Assembly (NCBI GenBank): GCA_944548615.1
Contig: OX155972.1
Coordinates: forward strand, 13,326,614 to 13,390,613
Source: Micropterix aruncella
Lineage: Eukaryota > Arthropoda > Insecta > Lepidoptera > Micropterigidae
Reading direction: 5' to 3'
DNA length: 64,000 nucleotides
The notes beneath the pieces are model-generated. The model saw only the letters and a program-made list of their open reading frames with translations. It had not been told where the DNA came from and made no database searches. Made by a program: the position numbers and the translations under genes. Positions 37,301-49,800 of the stretch are shown here, in pieces; within the stretch, counting starts at the first letter, position 1, and each line of letters begins with the position of its first letter.

Positions 37301-40300
37301 ACTTTACTGCGGAAATTAAATTCAAATACCTCCAACTTCGAATATCATGCTCGAAGTCTCCTATACAATTTAAACATCAACAGAGCTGGACAATTCAATG
37401 CTATCGTCGCAAAATTTATTGGAGTAAAACGCATTAATTTTGCTTTGAAAGATTCCTACAAACTAAGGTGTTACGTGGTAGTAGTGGTGTATAATACGGG
37501 AACATTGATATATAAACTACATAAAACAATTTTCGATAAAAGCCCATCTACTAATGTGAAAAAAATTGAACAGCAGAAACTTATGCAGAATACTAGGACG
37601 AAGACAACAAAGCAAAAATACGTCTTTATTCAACGCCGATAGTAGTGACTACGGGGAAGCATGTCAAAAGCCAGACATGTCATCGGATGAGTATGAAATA
37701 GCCAAGGAGCTGTTTTTGGAAAATATGAAACAACAAATAAAGGACCGTCACGAAATTGAAAGAGATACGATATTACAAGCAGAAAGCGCTTTATGGCTGG
37801 AACTAAGAAGGTGTCTTTTAACAGCATCAAATTTCTCCAACACTTGCAAACGACGTGAAAATATTAGTTCAGCGCCTCTCGTAAAGAAGCGTGCTTGTTT
37901 TCATTCAACATGTATTCTGGTTGTATTATATTTTGTTTTATAGTTGCAACAATAACTTATAATACTATATACATACTTTGTAAATGCCAACCTCACTATT
38001 CGCTAGGTCATAAAAAAATATAACAGATTAATGGCGGTATTTTATATTTCTGATCTTACATTGTAAGGTCCCGGGTTCGATTCCCGACTGGGTCACCATT
38101 TTCCGTTAGGATCTAATTAACGGAATTGCATTTTCGATTCTGTCGATGGAATACAATAACAAGACACACACTTACAGACATGTTACACGCACACATACAT
38201 ATAACACGTCATAGTAGGGTTGGTTGTAAAAGATTGTCATATGACAATAAACCCGCCCATATTTTCACAATAAAGAGTATAAACAAGAAATGATAACCAT
38301 AATATGTGACGAAATTTTTATTTTCTGTTATTATTATGTATGTCCAAACAAAAAATATTCAAACTTTTAATGACAAATATATTTTTTTAGTAGGTAACAA
38401 TTTATCGAGTCACATATAATAACGTTGAGATGTTATACAACATATTTTTTACTAATTTTACATACTACTTGAGTGCTGATAATCGGTCGCGGATCAAGAT
38501 TGTTTGTTGCCGCTGCGCCCGTATCTCTTCATTTGACTACGATAGTTCGAACGGCGACACCTGCGCTGCTCTAAAAATACCTAAACTAAGCGTGCGGCGA
38601 AATTGATAGGGACTCTTAAAGTACTATAACTACGAAAGTACTACACCAATCATAAAAAGAACAACTGCACAATGATTTCATTGAAATTTCAAATATAGAA
38701 TATTGAAATATCATTTTGTAAAACAATTAGATAATTATGAATAAATATGAGAACGTCAAAGAAGTGAAAAAAACGCGCGACCAGATTTGGTCGACTCGTA
38801 CTCAACGGATAATTGTTTTGCGACCAGATTTGGTTGACTCATACTCAACGGGTTAAAGTAAAAATCTGTCTCAATTACTTGAGACAGATATTACTATAAA
38901 ACTCAACAAATATAAAAAAAGCAAATATAAAAAAAACCCTGCTGGTATTTTTTTACTTACTTGATTGTAACGAGATCGTCTGTGTATTTGTCATAGGTGC
39001 ATTTCACAACGAAAGTTTCTTCACCGGCGTGCAACGGAGTGGCGAGGCGGTAGTCTAGAGTCAGCGTCTTGTTGAGAACGATCTGGAAGTCCAGTTTATT
39101 GTCGATGGTTTGGACCTTACCACCAGATCCCCAGTCGAGAGATATGTTGGCGTTAGCGTTGGTAGGGCTGATCCGAGACTATAAAAAAAAGTTTTATTCA
39201 CATGATTAAACTCGTTCCAAGTGGCCTTTACGCTACTTGTGTATTCGAATATGTAATAAAAAAGTTGAGTGATTTTTAGATATTACCAAATGTTTTGTTT
39301 TTTTTTATAAAAGGATAGGTACTTTTTTTTTTCAGAAAATGAAATCCTTATCATTGAGTTATCCAAAAATGATATGCCACTTGCCCTCATATTTATAGTA
39401 TGGGTGATATAGGGCTCAAAGTAAAGCACGGCGGAATCAAAATATTACCCCCCTCCCCCGGACACCCGCGCGGTGGCAACCGATGGCTCCTAGGTTAAAT
39501 CCACTCAGAACCACCTAAGAAATAAATATAATATGAGTCTTTGAAGCCAAATTAATGCCAAATATGAGTCTTTAACCCGTTGAGTATGATACGACCAAAT
39601 CTGGTTCTGAAACAATTATCCGTTGAGTATGATACGACCAGATCTGGTTCCGCGTTTTTTTCACTTCTTTGACGTTCTCATATTTATTCATAATTATCTA
39701 ATTGTTTTACAAAATGATATTTCAATATTCTATATTCGAAATTTCAATGCAATCATTGTGCAGTTGTTCTTTTTATGATTGGTGTAGGAGTTTCGTAGTT
39801 ATAGTACTTTTAGGTCGATGTCGCCGAAAATCCTGCAAAAGAGACAGATGCATCCATGAAAATACCCATTTACTCCAAGGGTTAATAACAAAAGGCAGGG
39901 TTCCCATACAAAATGTTGCACTAACTCCCTATCTTGATAGGCAATTGTCATTTGACTAGGCTGTTTTCATATTAATAATAGATGATATGAAAAATGTATA
40001 CAATATTTTGGTAGAGAATTTTATAAGCTTTTTTTCACATTAAGAGGCCGTGGCGGCCAAAAGCTATATGAAGCTTAATTTTGTGGCCTGGTTGTGAGAA
40101 CACGAAAAAGAATTTTAATACAATTATGCCGGATTTTAAAATCCCGGTCCTTAAGCTATCTTTCGCCAAAACGAAATTGGTAAATTATTTCCATATTAAT
40201 TGTAAATTATCTTTATTCTGTTACTGTTTTCCAAAAAAATAAAAACGAGCGAGATTTATCTTCAATTTTTGAAAAACCTCGAGATGATTCTCAATATTAA

Positions 40301-43300
40301 AAAATACTGTTTACACCAGCGAATGGTCTATTTGCATATTACTAAGACAGTTTTTGGAACTTCCATACAAAAAATATAAGAAAAAAAAGTTTGAAATTAC
40401 GTAATTTCCAGAAATGTTATGGCCAAACATTATTTTTTTTCTATTTATTAAAGATACTTTTAAGATACATAAAAAATAACTCAGTGATCTTAAGTTATTT
40501 TATTATTGTAATCTATTTTTTACTTTATAAACTATTCATTTGATAATTTATAATATTATAACTGAAATGCCAAATCGACCCAAAACCGAAATCGTCATTC
40601 GTAATTAGCCACTGCCAACGGTGGGATGTATTCTCTTGTCGCCGCGGTATACCTATACATCTTTATGTATATATCGAAAGCGCGCGGGCGTGTGGCATTG
40701 CAAAAATACCTAAATTTTTAGTCGCGTCAAATCGAAAGGGAGCCTTAAGCATACTTCTGATATCGCTAGAGCTAGTAAGATATAAGTGAAAATCGAATCG
40801 GAGCGCCATTTTTCCAAGATGGCGGCTTGAGCACAAAAGGTACAGTAGGGGACTTTTAGTATGTTTAACAGTACGCATCAAAGAACATCTATGCCAAGTT
40901 TCAAGCTATTACAAATTATTTCAGCCAAACGTCAAAATTTGTTCCAATTTGACTGGGCTAAATTGGGAAAAACACATAGTTGCAATCGCTAAAAGAGCAA
41001 ACTTTACTCTCTATCTTATAAGGAAGGCTTTTCAATATTTGACAATAATGTAAATTCGAAGACTATCACGGTTGTTTGACATTATAAATAGGATAAAAAC
41101 GAATATACCCCGTGAAATTTGTTTTGGTGACGTTTCGGTGACGTTACAGCCGCAGTTGTCCAGGGTAGACTGAAAGAGCTGTCAATCCGTTGTTTTGCGG
41201 GTAGGCCGCATACCGCTGCCGCCACTGCGTAGGTTATAACGGTGGTGGGGGGCCGGGCTCGGAGCGCGCGAATTTCGAAAATCCGTCTTGCACACAACAC
41301 TCACTGTATCCCGTCTTACGTCCTTGCGTTCGGCGGCGGGAACATTTTAAGAAGAGGGTTCCATGTAGAAGAGAGATAGCACAATGGGATAGCAGTTTTA
41401 AAATCCCATTGTGCTATCCAAGGAACAATTCTACTTTCCTCGCATGATCCGGGAAGCCATTGAAATATGAACCCCGAACTTCAATAGAGACGACGGTTAT
41501 AAACTCGTCCAGGCCGTCCAGGAGCGCCAGAAGGTTGATTCCTAGGGGAAACTAGCCCTAAGGCCAGAGTACTACCCGGGCTCGCACTTCATGCGTGGAG
41601 GCCGCCGGATGGGTGTTGACCCGTGAGTGTGACCAACCCTGAACAGAATGGGTCTTCGTGGCCAACTCAGCAAGAGTCCATTAACTTTCTAACACTAAGA
41701 CAGGATACAGTGAGTGTTGTGTGAAAGACGGATTTTCGAAATTCGCACGCTCCAAGTCTGGCCCCCCACCACCGTTATAACCTACGCAGTGGCGGCAGCG
41801 GTATGCGGCCTACCCGCAAAACAACGGTTGACAGCTCTTTCAGTCTACCCTGGACAACGGCGGCTACAGCGTCACCGAAACGTCGGGTGCTACAAATTTC
41901 ACGCGGTAAATTCGTTTCTATCCTATTTATAATTGTCAATAGTGGTGTTTATAAAGATCTACAAGGCGTATATGAGACCTATTCTTGAGTATGGCTATCA
42001 GCTCTAGAACCCCTACTTATGCATAGATGTAGATGTCCTGGAAAAAGTGCAGCAAAGGGAAACCAAAATACCAGTAGGTCTGAAGAATAGGAATTATGAA
42101 AATCGCTTGGAATTACTTGGACTTACTACTCTTAAACAAAGAAGACAAGGAGGAGGACTGATTGAGACTTACATAATTATCACAAATTATTACGATGTAC
42201 CTGAGCTAAAGAATATTTAAAAATTCAACGTTAACACAACTCTTTGAGGTCACAGCAAAAACTCAACCGTGCAAAATTAAAATCTAATACTCTTAAGGAC
42301 ATTCTGCAAAATAGAAAGTTGGACATAAGGAATAAATTACCCTGTGAAGTGATTAGTGAAAGCTCTGTCAATCAATTTAAAAACGAACTCGATTTGTATC
42401 TAAAAACTTGTTAATATGGTTTAAAGATCTGATCTAGACCAGTGCCGGATTTATACATTCTTAAGTATAGACCACTTGACTGTGTCACCCTTCCCTCATA
42501 ACTTTTTAATTACTTGTATACCTATAACTTTCTTGGGCATGAACAATTTTACGTATTTAAGTGGGTGGGTATTTCTTGAAAAGCCATATGAATAGATGAA
42601 TTAGTCATAAAATAAAAGTGTAATGAAGCAACAGGGACTTTAGGATTTAAGAATAGTAACTTAAAGCCTTTCCCCAAATGATATTTAACTAAATGTCAAT
42701 TCTATTTCATTGTTCAATCAATGTTCAATCTATTTCTATCAATTAAATATTGATAGACACTATCATTTTACGTATTTATGTAAGTGGGTGGTGTAAGTAC
42801 TCATCGATTTTATGTATTTAAGTGGGTGGGTATTTATTGAAAAGCCATATGAATAGATAAATTAGGCGTAAAATAAAAGTGTAATGAAACAACAGGGACT
42901 TTAGGATTTAAGAATAGTAACTTAAAGCATTTCCCCAAATGATATTTAACTAAATGTCAATTCTATTTCATTGTTCAATCTAATTCAATCAATGTTCAAT
43001 CGATTTCTATCAATTAAATATTGATAGAAACTCTATCTGCAAGTGACTTGCTTGAGTATTACGTTTATAATCGCACACAAACTTGACGGCTTCTATTATA
43101 CTAAAGCAATCGCCCTCTGAAATCTGCCACCCCTAGGCCGTGGCCTGTACGGCCTATCAACAAATCCAGCACTGATCTGGACTTATCAACAAATAATAAT
43201 AATAATAATAATGATGATCCTATAAATACCTTGACGTCAAATGCACCAATGATTTTCGTGATGTCAGTATTATACTTCATCATGGCTTTGGTCACCGGAT

Positions 43301-43822
43301 CCTTCTTGTGGCCGCTCACAAAGAATATGGATAAAGTATGCACATCGACATTAGGCTTCGGAAGGTAGGCATTGAGGAGTAGTTTGATCTTTTGGTTCTT
43401 GCCAAATCCTGAAGAAGCATTAGCTCCGATCCTGAACAAAAAAACAAAATCAAAGTTAAACTTAAGAGCACATATATTCATACATCTTCATGCGAAAGCC
43501 ATATCATTATCCTTTGGAAGATCTTATCGAATCGGAACGAATATAATGTGTCGGATACTAGGCACTATATTTGAAAGCCTCACTATCATAAATTAAGCTC
43601 AATCAGATAAATATTTTTTCTCAAAATACCATATCAACGAGGTATATTAATATGATAGAGCCCATAAGGTAGGTATACTTCTTTTGGTCAGCGCACCTAT
43701 ACATTCATTGCCCCAAGGTTTTTCAATGCTCTTCCTGGTGACATAAAATAGGCACAAAATAAAACGTACTTCAAAATGCTGCTTAGAAATTGGCCTGTAT
43801 AAAAGAAGACAAGGAAGACAAG

Positions 43823-43856
<34 letters not shown>

Positions 43857-46800
43857 CACTTTATTTTTAAGAAAAGACGAGCTTATTGCCTGCAGTAATG
43901 AACTATCTATCATATGAACATTATTTGCGATTAGACTACATAACTTAACCTATATAAAGATTATGACAAATAAAATAAAAGAGGATAGAAAGAAATATAT
44001 ACTTAACTAGCTGCGCCTGCAGTTTCACCCGCGTGGTGATGGAAAATTGTGATAATGATGATAGAAAACTATATATCTTTATAAATTACTAGCTGCGCCC
44101 AGCGGTTTCACTCGCGTGGTGATGGAAAATTGTGGTAATGATGATAGAAAATCATATATTTATATAAATTATGACAGTTATCATTATATTTTAGATAATT
44201 CACACTATATTTTTATAAATTATAGCCTATGTGTTATTCTGATGTGTAAGCTACATTATTGTAAAGTTTCATCAAAATCCATTCAGTAGTTCCTGCGTGA
44301 GAGTAACAAACATCCATACATACATACAAACTTTCGCGTTTATAATATTAGTAGGATAGCCTATGTGTTATTCTGATGTGTAAGCTATATTATTGTAAAG
44401 TTTCATCAAAATCGATTCAGTAGTTTTTGCGTGAAAGAGTAACAAACATCCATACATACATTCTTACAAACTTTCGCGTTTATAATAGTAGTAGGAACTG
44501 CCTTCTCTGCTCTACGCCAACTCCAGAATAACCAAAAATTCGATTCTGTGCAATTCCAAAGATCCGGCAATATCGAAGCACGTAATAAGTGGCCGTAGTG
44601 ATTCAAATGATCTACAAGCCCGCGTAGACTTCCACAAAAAGTTCCTTACTGGAATCAGCCAGAATGGCACTGGTCTGGGGTATGGCAGTACAACCACGAG
44701 CGACGTGGACTTGAAGAAGTCTCTTTTGCGGGGAGATTACGACAGCAAGAGTATGGCTCATGCTATTAGCCTTCAATGCCAGAATGATTGGACAACAATT
44801 GGGGACTTTTGCATTCCGCCTCCAATGCACTGGAAGGTAATGCTCTATGACTGGACGCCAGAGATGCTGAAATTTTATTTGAATGCCTTTCAGCATACAC
44901 TTCCAGACCCCAGTAACCTCGCTCGTTGGAGCTTTGCCGAGGATAGTTCTTGTCCCCTCTGTAGCAATACCCCTTGCACAGCTAGACACATTCTAGCTGG
45001 CTGCAAGGTGGCCTTAGATCAAGGACGGTACACTTACCGCCATGACAAAGTTCTCGCTATTATTCGCGAGGTAATTAGTCTCTCAGTGGCTCGTGCCAAC
45101 AAGGGTTTGACAGTATCCTCCAAACCCCCAATACAGTTTGTGCGGGATGGCTCTAAAGGCAAAAAACATTTAACTACAAAACCTTTCTCAATAATCGATA
45201 AAGCTACAGATTGGATTCTGGAGGTTGATTCGGTCTCTAAGCAGTATAAATTCCCTGAAAGTCTCGGATGCACAGCCCTCCATCCAGATATAACTCTTTA
45301 CTCTCTATCTCGGAAGGTGGCTCTTATTGTAGAATTAACTGTTCCATGGGAATCAAATATCCCAAAAGACCACGAGTACAAATTAAATAAATACCATGAT
45401 CTTGCAAATGCCGTAACCCGGAACGGCTTCACTGTTCACCTTCACGCGGTGGAAGTTGGCGCTCGTGGCCTGCCAGCTAAATCTCTATTTCACCTCTTTA
45501 AAGATCTTGGCCTTTCCAGAAAAATAATCAACTCTTTCTTAGAAAAATTATCTAAAACTGCGATTTGCGCATCTCAAATTCTATGGCTTCGAAGGGGGAG
45601 TGAATGGGTGGTAAGGTGAACGCTCACATGTGGCAAGACAGCTGTCCTAAACCTACCACAGCCGGTTCGTAAGTCCGGAATCCACTGCTCACCCCCCAGA
45701 AGTGTAAAAAAATAGTATTATGATGGGCCCGACTCCGGTCGGTGAATTCCATGGCAGCTCCGTTTGTATTTATATATACTTTGTGGGCACAGGATGTGCC
45801 ACACCAAAATAATCTAACACCTATAAGGACGCTATAGTTTAAAAAGGAGGGGAACAGGAGGGAAAAGGGAATTTATCTGGAAGATTTCAAATGCTCTCCG
45901 AGTCTGTTTTTAAAAGTTGTTATGCTTGGCGCGGTTCTCAATTTTTACGGCAAAGCATTCCAAAGACGGGCTCCATGCACGGTGAAAGAGAATGAGAAGA
46001 AGTCACTGCTGTGACTAGGGATAGAGAGTAGTAGGTTGTCTCTTGATCTCAGAGGGCGTCCATGAGCTAATAGTGCAGTAAATCTGTCGGTAAGATAATT
46101 GGGAGCGACGCCATCCAAGATTTTGAAAAGCATACAAAGAACTCGCATGTCTCTTTTCTCCCGGGTCGACAGCCAGTGAAGCTTCTCTCTGTACTCCGTG
46201 ATGTGGTCAAATTTTCTGAGGCCATGGATATAACGAATGCAAACATTTTGGAGACGCTCAACTTTGGTGGTTAAGTCCTCTGTGAGGTTGAGAAATATCT
46301 TCATAATCCAGAAGGGGGAATGTAGAAGATTTCGGACATTATAATCTAACCTAGACGATTAAATATTTTAAATATTATATTATATATTATTATTACGATA
46401 GAGATAATTACGATTAAAGATAACTTGTTTTAGTTTTATTATTATTTTATCTTAAGTTGTAAGTAAAATGCAGGACTATTTTATTTGAATTCTTATTCTA
46501 ATTTTGACTATTTCAATTTGGCATTTTTTTATTTTTTGACATTTCAATTTCCACTACTAGCTTTAGGTATTTGGTAATTTGTAATATGGTGAATTTTGCC
46601 ATTCTATTATTTTGTGTATAAATGGGATATTTATTTATTTAAGAATTAATTACTATGAAACATTGATTAGCTTATAAAAATAACAGGAACCGAATAACAA
46701 AACCTTAACCTTTTGCTTATTTGTTTCTGTCACCCAACTGGGACTAGCCCGTTCTAGGGTGGACAGGACTCCAATATTACAATCAAGTTTGCTTGATTGC

Positions 46801-49800
46801 TTGGTTGCTTACAAATATACAAGTTTTAGTAAAAAGCTAATGACACTAAATTGCCCTAAAATGTGGTCTTCAGAATAAAATAAAAAAATAATAATAATAA
46901 AAAAAATATTAACCCCTTGAGTATGATACGACCAAATCTGGTTCTGAAACAATTATCCGTTGAGTATGATACGACCAGATCTGGTTCCGCTTTTTTTTCA
47001 CTTCTTTGACATTCTCATATTTATTCATAATTATCTAATTGTTTTATAAAATGATATTTCAATATTCTATATTCGAAATTTCAATGCAATCATTGTGCAG
47101 TTGTTCTTTTTATGATTGGTGTAGTAGTTTCGTAGTTATAGTACTTTAAGGTCGATGTCGCCGAAAATCCTGCAAAAGAAACAGATGCATCCATGAAAAT
47201 ACCCATTTACTCCAAGGGTTAAAAGATAATATAATAAATAAAATGCAATTCCATTATTTAATCGGCAATAAATATCATATAAAATTCGATTAAATAAAAT
47301 AAATAAAGTTATATGTGAGAAGAGAAAGAAACAGTCATTAATATTTATTATTATAAAATTACCTAGTCTAAAAAGTATACTTCATTGTCAAAGTTAAATA
47401 ATTATATACCTATGCAATTTTTATAAACACGGTATTGTTGCAAGCACATTTAAAATTAAATGTTTACCTTAGAATAGGTTCCGGCCTATTTAGGTGATGT
47501 TGTCACTAGACTTATGTAGTGTTGTATTCATTTTCTACTTTTGATTCAATTTTGTAAATATTTTTGTGCATAATTCCTAAGCTAAAATTGTTTACTCTCA
47601 TTTTATATTTGCCTTACTTATAAATACATAAATAAAAAATAAATATCCCTGTTGGGCCGGATTGGGAATTCCCCAAGAAAATGGCTACTAAAAATAAATG
47701 GAAATGATTTTCTTAGATTTCATACTTACTGCCACACATTGTCAAGGTCCATATGGAAGCCAGCATTGGTCAGTTCCAGCTTTTCTTCTTTATCACTTTC
47801 GTTTCCATAGTATGCATTGAAGTCCACACTTCTGCGTTGAGTCTTCAATTTCTGATGGCCGAGAGCCTATAAAAAGATAAAGAAAGACTGGAATTCACTC
47901 CTCCTTCGAAGCCATAGAATTTGAGATGCGGAAATTGCGGTTTTAGATATATATATTCTAGAAAGGAGTTGATTATTTTCCTGGAGAGACCAAGATCTTT
48001 AAAAAGGTGAAACAAAGATTTATCTGGCAGGCCACGAGCGCCAACTTCCACCGCGAAAAGGTGAACAGTGAAGCCGTTCCGGGTGACGGTATTTGCGATA
48101 TCATGGTATTTATTTAATTTGTACTCGTGGTTTTTTGGGATATTTGATTCTCATGGAACAGTTAATTCTACGATAAGGGCCATCTTCCGAGATAGAGAGT
48201 AGAGAGTTATATCTGGACGCAGGGCTGTGCATCCGAGACTTTCAGGGAATTTATACTGCTTAGAGACTGAATCGACCTCCAGAATCCAATCCGAAGCTTT
48301 CTCAATTATTGAGAAAGGTTTTGTAGTGACATTTGTTTTGCCTTTAGAGACATCCCGCACAAACTGTATTGGAGGTTTGGAGGGTACTGTCAAACCCTTG
48401 TTGGCACGGGCCACTGAAAGACTAATTATTTCGCGAATAACAGCAAGGATTTTGTCGTGGTGGTAAATGTACCGTCCTTGATCTAAGGCCGCCTTGCAGA
48501 CAGCTAGAATATGTTTTTAGAGAAAATCTTTGTAAATCTGGAGTTTTGATGTTGTATTGAGTTTTTGGTGAAGTACTTATTAATCTATTCATTCTTCAGC
48601 TCCACGTTAAAATAACCCTCTGTATTTTCTTGAGATTGAATAAATCATGACTCAATTTTTTTTATACACAGCTCTCGGTTTGCAGATACGTCATCAAGAG
48701 AAAAATAAAAAAGGCATTGAAAAAGAAAAATAAAAAATGATAGTGCCATCTGCTGGATTTCCGCATTGGGGGAATGGAGGGGGGCGGAGGGGGGGGGGGA
48801 TGGAAGGAATGGGAATGAAGAAGGGAGGGATAGGAAGAGAGTAAGTTCAGAGAGAAAAGGGTTAGAAGAGTGAGAGAGAGGGAGGGTTAGGAGGGGGAAG
48901 GTTAGAGGACGGGGTAAAGAGGGGAGGGGGTGCGGGGTTGAGGCTTTAGCGCATGAGGGGGATTGCCTGTTTGCCGGAAAAGTCTAGGGGTTACACAACT
49001 GATTTTTTTACTCAATATAGTTACAAACAATTTTTAAAGATAAAGATCGTTTCACCGCCATCTAGCGTATAGTTGCTAAAGTAGGCTGAATTCGCGCGAA
49101 ACTTTTTGTTTACTTTCTTTCACATGTCACATAACGTACGCGTCACTCTTTGATTGTTGCTGTCCGTTTTCTCCAAGAACTTGGTGAAATTCTTGATCGT
49201 AGATGACTCGAGCAAGGCACCGCAACGTAATCGAATTAATCCAAAGAATTATTAGTTGTACATAAATAAGAAGTATGTTTCTGTTTATTTGTGAAACAAT
49301 ACTGTCAATAAACTGACCGTCGATCTCGATGGGTTTCAGCTAGTATTAGCTTATTTGCAAAAGCAATACTGTTTTCGTATGGCAATATTTTTTTGTTGTT
49401 AATGAAAATGTATTAAAATGAAATACTATACCTTGATATACATATTCTCCCAAATAAAACTCCAGGCCAGGTCTCCATCGCCAGAGAGATTCGTCATGTC
49501 ATAGTTGCATTTGACAAAGCCGCTTTGAGGACCAATTCTGTAATTAAAAGATATGTTAGGACCTCAGGTAGCCGGTTAGTTCAACATAAGGGCATTGATT
49601 ATATAGGTATTAAAATGCTCAATGCAGTACGATTTGGCAGCTAGGATTTTACTTAATGGCAGTCATAGTTCTGAATATTCATTATTATTCTCTTATGTTC
49701 AGTAGCCCAGCCCCAGTATATGGCATTCTAAACAGGCTGTTACAGTATCTCAAAATAGAATAATCATGTAATAACATACCAATTTTTTAATTATAGCTGT

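Larger units (their letters stand above)
33713..38615 (+). mobile_element. TTAA-flanked DNA transposon carrying a YqaJ-type nuclease remnant
   Basis: It sits in the TTAA of a MITE (33709-33712 and 38616-38619). The ends are GAGCCCCTATCAATTTCGC and its reverse complement with one mismatch (GAGTCCC...). The purine start is unlike the CCC of piggyBac. Because TTAA is palindromic, a 2-bp TA duplication with ends AGAG...CTCT fits equally well, which would suit ISL2EU/PHIS-type elements. The cargo includes the YqaJ remnant (37080-37943), a hAT remnant and a SINE. No element transposase was recognised. Confidence 0.7.
33637..38856 (+). mobile_element. piggyBac-type MITE, copy 3, split by a 4.9-kb insertion
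   Basis: The left piece (33637-33708) matches positions 1-72 of copy 1. The right piece (38616-38856) continues from the TTAA found inside the intact copies (CGACCTTAAAGTACT). The right half has more substitutions than other copies. Outer TTAA sites are 33637-33640 and 38853-38856. Confidence 0.85.

Noticed and set aside
37566..37943. An active YqaJ-type nuclease gene
   Set aside because: Upstream parts lie in other frames with stops, and the frame ends before the nuclease core.
38056..38090. A tRNA gene
   Set aside because: Only the T-arm/B-box half is tRNA-like. There is no acceptor stem or anticodon arm and it continues into a SINE body.
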